DNA from: Streptomyces sp. BA2
GTDB lineage: Bacteria; Actinomycetota; Actinomycetes; Streptomycetales; Streptomycetaceae
Length of the DNA stretch: 64,000 nucleotides
Assembly (NCBI RefSeq): GCF_009769735.1
Contig: NZ_WSRO01000002.1
Coordinates: forward strand, 7,799,001-7,863,000
Direction: 5' to 3'
A program made the translations under genes and the position numbers. Each line of letters begins with the position of its first letter. The first letter of the stretch is position 1. Of the stretch, positions 59,141 to 64,000 are shown in pieces. Below the pieces are notes generated by a model. It was given only the letters and a program-made list of their open reading frames with translations, was not told the DNA's origin and did not search any database.

Positions 59141-59608
59141 ATGGCCGCGGTGGACCTGACCACCCACCCCGGGCACCTGGCCCGGCGTCTGCAGCAGGCG
59201 CACTACCTGCTGTGGAACACGATGGTGTCCGAGGAGATCACCTCGCCGCAGTTCGCCGTCCTGAACGCGCTCGTCGCCGAGCCCGGCCTCGACCAGCGCA
59301 CCGTCGGCGAGCGGGTCGGCCTGGACCGCTCCACCATCGCGGAGGTCATCAGCCGCCTGATGCGCCGTGAGCTGCTCGACAAGGTGCGCGACCCGCAGGA
59401 CGGCCGCCGGTACCTGCTGCACCTCACCGACGAGGGCAAGCGCACGCACGGCAAGCTGACGGTGCGGACGGCGCGGATGAACCAGGTCTTCCTCGGGCCG
59501 CTCTCCGCGGACGAGCAGAGCGTGTTCTTCGACCTGCTCCAGCGGGTCTCGGACGCGGCGGAAGGCCTGCGCCATCCCGCGGACACCCTCGCCGCCGGCC
59601 GGACCTGA
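59141..59608 (+). CDS. pcaV: MarR family regulator of the pca operon (PcaV-like)
   Basis: 155 residues from ATG 59141, with GGAGG five bases upstream. Winged helix: GLDQRTVGERVGLDRSTIAE and RDPQDGRRYLLHLTDEGKR, the wing with DxRxxR replaced by DGRRYLL. In S. coelicolor the MarR protein PcaV, divergent from the same operon, represses pca genes and releases DNA when protocatechuate binds. Here the position and direction are the same. The name is based on context and family. Confidence 0.8.
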   Translation: MAAVDLTTHPGHLARRLQQAHYLLWNTMVSEEITSPQFAVLNALVAEPGLDQRTVGERVGLDRSTIAEVISRLMRRELLDKVRDPQDGRRYLLHLTDEGKRTHGKLTVRTARMNQVFLGPLSADEQSVFFDLLQRVSDAAEGLRHPADTLAAGRT

Positions 59609-59609
59609 G

Positions 59610-60551
59610 TCACGCCTTCGCGTACACCACCCACACCTGGCCCTTCGCGAACGCCAGTTGACCGCCTCCGTCCGCCGTCGTGAACTCCGTGCCGTCCTGC
59701 GGGGAGGTCCGCTCCCAGCGCGCCTCGTAGGCGCGGCCGTCCCGCAGGACCCGCGCCTTCCCCGAGCCGACGGTCTCGGTGAACGGCGTGTTGTTGCCCG
59801 AGCGGTCGTGGAAGCGCGACTCGCGCACCTTCACGTACTGCACGACGACCGTCGAGGCGCCCAGCCTCTTGCCGTTGGCCGTGCGGGCCTGCTCACCGTC
59901 CATGGAGACCAGCCAGCGCTCCTGCCCGGCGGACCAGGTGAAGGTGAACCGCGCCGCAGGGAAGCGGACCGTCTGCTCACGTTCCGGGGTGCCGCCCTTC
60001 GGGCGCGGGCCGAAGCGGAAGCCCGTGCTCTCCAGGCCTCCCTCGCCCAGGTCGGCGTTCAGTGCTTTCGGGCGTACGAAGAGGTTGTGCGGGGCCACCT
60101 TGTCGCCGCCCCGGAAGTAGGCGTCACCCGGCGCCTTGCCGGGTGACAGCTGCCGCAGGGGAGCCGCCGAGATCAGCGGGAGGAGCTTCGACTGCGCCCC
60201 GGAGAACACGAGAGCCGGATCGTCGAACTGCCGGAGCAGCTCAAGATCCGTCTCCCGCGCGCTGCGCACCGGGCCGATGACCGGCGGCAACCGGCCGGCG
60301 TACACCGCCATCAGGCGGCTGAGACCCGCCTCGACCTGCTCCGCGTACACGACGTCCGCCGCTTCCAGGCCCGTCTGCGGGCGCGCGGGGCGTACGTTGT
60401 CGATCTTCACGGCGAGTACGCGCCCTCCGTCGCCGGTGGCGGGGCCCTTCCCGTCCGTGTTGCTCAGGGTGCAGCCAGGTGCCAGGGCAAGGGCGGCGAC
60501 GGCCGCCACCGCCGCCACCGTCATGCGTCGTGTCCCTGCCCGCGTTCTCAT
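59610..60551 (-). CDS. DUF3048 lipoprotein
   Basis: 313 residues from ATG 60551. The lipobox is LALAPGC, so it is a lipid-anchored protein outside the membrane. The two DUF3048 domains (YerB-like) include AVKIDNVRPARPQTGLEAAD, VYAEQVEAGLSRLMAVY and GPVRSARETDLELL. Function is unknown; the family is widespread in Gram-positive bacteria. The stop is one base from the MarR stop, so the two genes converge. Confidence 0.85.
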   Translation of the reverse strand: MRTRAGTRRMTVAAVAAVAALALAPGCTLSNTDGKGPATGDGGRVLAVKIDNVRPARPQTGLEAADVVYAEQVEAGLSRLMAVYAGRLPPVIGPVRSARETDLELLRQFDDPALVFSGAQSKLLPLISAAPLRQLSPGKAPGDAYFRGGDKVAPHNLFVRPKALNADLGEGGLESTGFRFGPRPKGGTPEREQTVRFPAARFTFTWSAGQERWLVSMDGEQARTANGKRLGASTVVVQYVKVRESRFHDRSGNNTPFTETVGSGKARVLRDGRAYEARWERTSPQDGTEFTTADGGGQLAFAKGQVWVVYAKA

Positions 60552-60589
60552 ACGGACTTCCTACCCCGTCCGCCCCCGCTCTCCCTTCC

Positions 60590-62383
60590 TCAGCCCAGAT
60601 CGAGGGCGTTGCGCAGACCGAGCCGGTAGCGGGTGCGGTCGTGGCGCTTGAGGAGCTCGATCGCCGGGGCCCGGAACAGGGAGGTCACCGTGCACCGTGC
60701 GGCGTCCGAGCCGACCCTCTCCAGGATGGCGTTCACCGCCTGGCGCGCCGAGGTGTTGGCGCCTTCCATCGTCGCGAGATCGATCGGCACGGCCACATAG
60801 TCCCCCGCCAGGCAGAGGTTGGGGATCTTCGTGGCGGCCGACGGGCGGTTGTGGAGGGTGCCGACCGGATGGATGAGCAGCTCGTCCTCGTTGGTCGGGT
60901 TCGGCGTCCCGAGGCCGTCGACGCCCGGGTCCAGGAACCACGAGTGCAGCTTGCTGTCGCTCAGGACCACCTTGCCGGTGTCGTTGAGCGCGGCCTTGAG
61001 CTGCGCCCACACTTCCTTGGCGACCTCCTCGCGCGTGCACTGCTTGGCGGTCTTGCCGTAGAGGATCCCGGGCTTGTCCCACTCGGAGATGTCCACGGAG
61101 AGGCACTCGACCGCCACACCGTCTCCGTAGTCCGCGGGGAAATCGCGGTCCGGCCAGTGGCCCGCCTGGGCGATGCCAGTGAGCGACCACGGCGAGTCGA
61201 TGAGGTTGAAGTGGCCCTTCACCACGGGCGGACGCTCCGTCAGGTAGAACTGGATGCCCGTCATCCAGTCCGTCTCCAGCTGGTCGCAGCGCGCCAACTG
61301 CGGGTCGGCGGCCTTCAGTTCGGCGCTCCACGTCCTGCGCGCGTGCTCCACCGGCATGGCCTGGACGTACTGGTCGGCGGTGATGTCACGGCGTACACCG
61401 TCGGGGTCCTCGATGACGGCCTTCGTGATGCGGCCGCCCGCGAATCCGAGTTGGCGCACGTTCCAGCCGATCCTGAACTCCACGCCCAGAGACTTCAGAT
61501 GGGTCACCCAGGGGTCGATCCACGCCTCGTTCGTCGGCGCGTCCAGGACGCGGTCGGGCGGGCCGTCCGCGCCCTGGCCGAGCGCGTTGAAGACGAAGGC
61601 CTCGCCGAGCGTGCCGACGGTGCGGGTGCTCGCCTCCTCGGCCTTGGTGGCGACGATGTTGCGGGTGACGCCGATCGCGAGGATGCGCTGGTAGTCCTTG
61701 GACATCTTCGCGGCGCGCACGAACTCCCACCAGGGCGTCGACTCCCAGGTGTCGTCGCGGCGTTCGTCGCAGCTGGTGAGGAAGACAAGGGCGCGGTTCA
61801 CGAAGTACGCGACCTCGTGCGCGGGCAGGTTGAAGGCGGTGTCGAGGAGCGCGGTGAGCGCCCGCGCGATGTCGTCCAGGGTGAGCTTCTCCGGCTCGCT
61901 GCCCGGCCACGGGATCGGCATCCGGATGTCCTCGCGCCCGGTGCGCGCGAACGACATCTCGCGCGGTGCCGCGAGGTTGTCCCAGACGCCGTTCGCGTTC
62001 CCGGGGAAGGGGATGCGGCGCATCGTGTCCGGGAGGTTGTGGTAGATCCCCGGGATGAAGCGGAACCCGTGCTCGCCGGGCAGCGGCTTCCGGTTGCCCT
62101 TCGCGCTGTTCGGTACGTCCATGCTGCGGGCCTTGCCGCCGAGCTCCCTGCGCTCGTAGACCGTGACGGCGAAGCCGCGCTCGGCCAGCTCATGGGCCGC
62201 GGTCAGGCCCGCGACGCCGCCGCCGAGCACGGCCACGGAAGTCTTCGCCGCATCCGCCCGCGGGGCACGCTCGTCGGCAGCCGCCGGAAGCGCTCCCGCC
62301 CCCAGTGCCGCCACGCCGCCCGCCGCGGCCGCCCCCGCGACGAACGTCCGTCTCGTGCTGCCCGTAGCTCCCGAATACCCCAC
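60590..62383 (-). CDS. Tat-exported FAD-dependent amine-oxidase-like / phytoene-desaturase-like oxidoreductase
   Basis: 597 residues from GTG 62383, with AAGGGGG seven bases upstream. STRRTFVAGAAAAGG is a twin-arginine signal. The FAD-binding motif is VAVLGGGVAGLTAAHELAER, followed by VYERRELGGKA. LCLAGDYVAVPIDLATMEGA near the end closes the FAD site. The fold matches hydroxysqualene dehydroxylase/carotenoid-desaturase-like flavoproteins, but export makes a hopanoid role unlikely. It ends 39 bases before the DUF3048 gene in the same direction, so the two may be co-transcribed. The substrate is unknown. Confidence 0.85.
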   Translation of the reverse strand: MGYSGATGSTRRTFVAGAAAAGGVAALGAGALPAAADERAPRADAAKTSVAVLGGGVAGLTAAHELAERGFAVTVYERRELGGKARSMDVPNSAKGNRKPLPGEHGFRFIPGIYHNLPDTMRRIPFPGNANGVWDNLAAPREMSFARTGREDIRMPIPWPGSEPEKLTLDDIARALTALLDTAFNLPAHEVAYFVNRALVFLTSCDERRDDTWESTPWWEFVRAAKMSKDYQRILAIGVTRNIVATKAEEASTRTVGTLGEAFVFNALGQGADGPPDRVLDAPTNEAWIDPWVTHLKSLGVEFRIGWNVRQLGFAGGRITKAVIEDPDGVRRDITADQYVQAMPVEHARRTWSAELKAADPQLARCDQLETDWMTGIQFYLTERPPVVKGHFNLIDSPWSLTGIAQAGHWPDRDFPADYGDGVAVECLSVDISEWDKPGILYGKTAKQCTREEVAKEVWAQLKAALNDTGKVVLSDSKLHSWFLDPGVDGLGTPNPTNEDELLIHPVGTLHNRPSAATKIPNLCLAGDYVAVPIDLATMEGANTSARQAVNAILERVGSDAARCTVTSLFRAPAIELLKRHDRTRYRLGLRNALDLG

Positions 62384-62530
62384 GCCCTGACCCCCTTACC
62401 GTAAGTAACACCTGCATCAGGCGCAGGAGCTTACGGTCGGTGTCCGTGACGTGGAAGCGGCGCGAGGCCGCGGGCGCGAACATTGGCGTGAATGTGTTCC
62501 CGGCGGTCCGCGGAACCGGGGCATCGACGG

Positions 62531-63592
62531 TCAGCGCAGCACATCCGCCAGGTCGTAGCGGACCGGCTCCTCCAGCTGGGCGAACGTACAGCTGTCAGGG
62601 GTGCGGTCCGGTCGCCAGGTGCGGAACCGCGCGGTGTGCCGGAAGCGCTGCCCGTTCTCCATGTGGTCGTACGCCACCTCGCAGACGCGCTCGGGACTCA
62701 ATGGCACCCAGGACAGATCCTTCTTGCCCGACCAGCGGCTCGGCGCGCCCGGCATCCGGGACGCCTCGTGCGCGGCCTCGTTCGCCCAGGCGGCCCAGGG
62801 GTGGCCTTCGGCCGACTCCATCCGCAGCGGTTCGAGCTCGTCCACCAGCGCTGCGCGCCGCCCCATGGAGAACGCCGCGCAGACGCCGACGTGCTGCAGG
62901 GTGCCCGAGTCGTCGTACAGGCCAAGGAGGAGGGATCCGACGATGGGGCCGCTCTTGTGGAAGCGGTAGCCCGCGACCACGCAGTCCGCCGTGCGCTCAT
63001 GCTTGACCTTGAACATGAGGCGTTCGTTCTGCCGGTAGCGCAGGTCGAGCGGCTTGGCGATGACACCGTCGAGGCCCGCGCCCTCGTACTGCTCGAACCA
63101 CTCCTGGGCCAGCTCGGGATCCGTGGTGGCGGGCGCGAGATGGACCGGGGCCGTCACACCGTCCAGGGCCTCGGTCAACCGTGTGCGGCGGTCCGTGAGG
63201 GGCGTGTCGATGAGGGCCTCGTCGTCCAGGGCGAGGAGGTCGAAGACCACGAAGGAAGCCGGGGTCCGCTCGGCGAGCGTGCGCACCCGGGAGGCTGCCG
63301 GGTGGATGCGCTCCGTGAGGGCGTCGAAGTCGAGCCGCCCGTCCCTGGCGATCACGATCTCGCCGTCCAGGACGCACCGGGCGGGCAGCCGGTCGAGCAG
63401 GGCCGCGGCCAGCTCCGGGAAATAACGGGTCAGCGGCTTGCCCGTACGGCTGCCGATCTCCAGGTCGGAGCCGTCCCGAAAGACGATCGCGCGAAAGCCG
63501 TCCCACTTGGCCTCGTACTGCATGCCCGGCGGGATCCTCGCCACGGGTTTGGCGAGCATGGGCTTGACGGGGGGCATCACCGGCAGATCCAT
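62531..63592 (-). CDS. ligC: ATP-dependent DNA ligase (LigC-like)
   Basis: 353 residues from ATG 63592. The adenylated Lys29 is in YEAKWDGFRA, followed by IGSRTGKPLTRYFPELA, DGEIVIARDGRLDFDAL and the C-terminal GLLLGLYDDSG/RVCEVAYDHMENG OB-fold parts. It seals nicks using ATP. The compact single-ligase form is the LigC type that works with Ku in actinobacterial end joining or base-excision repair. No Ku or polymerase domain is near. A -10 (TAGATT) lies six bases before the ATG, so it may be leaderless. Confidence 0.9.
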   Translation of the reverse strand: MDLPVMPPVKPMLAKPVARIPPGMQYEAKWDGFRAIVFRDGSDLEIGSRTGKPLTRYFPELAAALLDRLPARCVLDGEIVIARDGRLDFDALTERIHPAASRVRTLAERTPASFVVFDLLALDDEALIDTPLTDRRTRLTEALDGVTAPVHLAPATTDPELAQEWFEQYEGAGLDGVIAKPLDLRYRQNERLMFKVKHERTADCVVAGYRFHKSGPIVGSLLLGLYDDSGTLQHVGVCAAFSMGRRAALVDELEPLRMESAEGHPWAAWANEAAHEASRMPGAPSRWSGKKDLSWVPLSPERVCEVAYDHMENGQRFRHTARFRTWRPDRTPDSCTFAQLEEPVRYDLADVLR

Positions 63593-63598
63593 GATTCA

Positions 63599-63604
63599 AA
63601 TCTA
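63599..63604 (-). promoter_or_regulatory. -10 element of a probable leaderless ligase gene
   Basis: On the minus strand TAGATT ends six bases before ATG 63592, with no Shine-Dalgarno. Confidence 0.4.
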
Positions 63605-63711
63605 GGTGGGGTCCGTGGGGTCCGCCTGTTCAGTCAGCGTGCACGAAGACCAGCACATCGAAATGACGCCGCATCCCGAGGCGGAGCGAAATTTCCACCT
63701 CGGGATAAGGG

Positions 63712-63894
63712 TCAGCGTCTTCCTCTCGTCGCAACCCAGTAGGCCAACAGGCCGCCTGGCACTGCGATGGCTGCGTAGAGCAGAGCTGACTGAGCGACAC
63801 TTCCGTCATCAGCCATGAATTCGCTACTGATCAGCAGAACAAAGAAAAAGGCGAATGCAGTAACGAGCATACCTTTTGAAGCTGGTGTGCGCAT
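63712..63894 (-). CDS. small two-helix membrane protein
   Basis: 60 residues from ATG 63894, with AGGAG six bases upstream (a TTG two codons earlier is in frame but badly placed). Two hydrophobic helices (MLVTAFAFFFVLLISSEFM and ALLYAAIAVPGGLLAYWVA) are joined by an acidic loop, ending TRGRR in the cytoplasm. AT content is higher than in neighbouring genes, a sign of possible recent transfer. It is 17 bases after the partial gene at the window end and probably follows it in one transcript. Function unknown. Confidence 0.6.
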   Translation of the reverse strand: MRTPASKGMLVTAFAFFFVLLISSEFMADDGSVAQSALLYAAIAVPGGLLAYWVATRGRR

Positions 63895-63911
63895 GCTCAA
63901 CTCCTATGCCT

Positions 63912-64000
63912 TCAGTAGCACTTGGCGCCCTTGAACTTCGCAAGGTAGGTGAACTTGAATTCGACGCCCTTCTTGCACTTGTTGATCTTATCAGCGCCCA
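63912..64000 (-). CDS. C-terminal end of a small Lys-rich protein (partial)
   Basis: An open frame enters from the right edge and ends in CY then TGA at 63912. The 28 visible residues (GADKINKCKKGVEFKFTYLA, then KFKGAKCY) have two cysteines and many lysines, suggesting a secreted disulfide-bonded protein. Codon use is less GC-biased than the rest of the window. Start and signal peptide lie outside. Confidence 0.45.
   Translation of the reverse strand, partial: GADKINKCKKGVEFKFTYLAKFKGAKCY

Noticed and set aside
1..64000. CRISPR arrays, tRNA or rRNA genes, IS elements and prophage genes
   Set aside because: The repeats seen are tandem 12-15-bp or paired copies without spacers; no cloverleaf, transposase, integrase or phage structural motifs were noticed.

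Overview
The window is high-GC DNA from a Streptomyces or a close relative. The evidence is very high third-position GC, many ATGA/GTGA/TGATG gene overlaps, Tat-exported enzymes, a PcaV-type pca operon, a HelR-type helicase behind a rifamycin-associated element, DUF2510 proteins, and several genes whose -10 hexamer lies 6-7 nt before the start codon (leaderless mRNA). I saw no rRNA, tRNA, CRISPR array, transposase or phage gene.

Layout. 1-3.5 kb: end of a GH4 glycosidase, a thioredoxin-like ferredoxin and a zinc-finger FBP protein flanked by inverted 41-bp repeats, then a GNAT/oxidoreductase pair. 3.7-8.4 kb: Tat-exported GH3 glycosidase, TetR, serine beta-lactamase-fold hydrolase. 8.4-10.7 kb: a 20-bp palindrome matching the rifamycin-associated element (RAE) lies between that hydrolase and the divergent helR. 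10.7-18.6 kb: Mg-importing P-type ATPase, Tat-exported phospholipase C, a valyl-tRNA synthetase. 18.7-24.0 kb: a compact putative terpene locus (class I terpene cyclase, CAP-domain protein, secreted His/Asp-repeat peptide, ABC-2 exporter, GGPP-synthase-like prenyltransferase). 24.3-31.4 kb: two DUF2510 proteins, EamA and PAP2 membrane proteins divergent from a TetR across a long inverted repeat, anmK, and a two-domain VOC protein.

31.4-44.9 kb is the most notable region. It holds two acyl-CoA dehydrogenases, an SDR, a KstR2-like TetR, a FadA6-like thiolase, an IpdC-like flavoprotein, an IpdAB-like CoA-transferase-fold pair, an EchA20-like crotonase and two more SDRs. This is the gene set that mycobacteria and rhodococci use to break down the last two steroid rings (HIP pathway). 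Two KstR2-like palindromes sit in the two divergent promoter regions. A frameshifted LuxR-type ATPase gene without its HTH, followed by a 120-bp-period repeat, splits the cluster.

45-52.3 kb: SulP transporter, DHA2-type MFS pump with divergent TetR and palindromic operator, alpha/beta hydrolase, membrane Ser/Thr kinase. 52.3-59.6 kb: complete protocatechuate branch of the beta-ketoadipate pathway (pcaIJFHGBL, one overlapping minus-strand operon) with a divergent MarR repressor of PcaV type. 59.6-64 kb: DUF3048 lipoprotein, Tat-exported FAD oxidoreductase, ATP-dependent DNA ligase, and two small genes at the edge.
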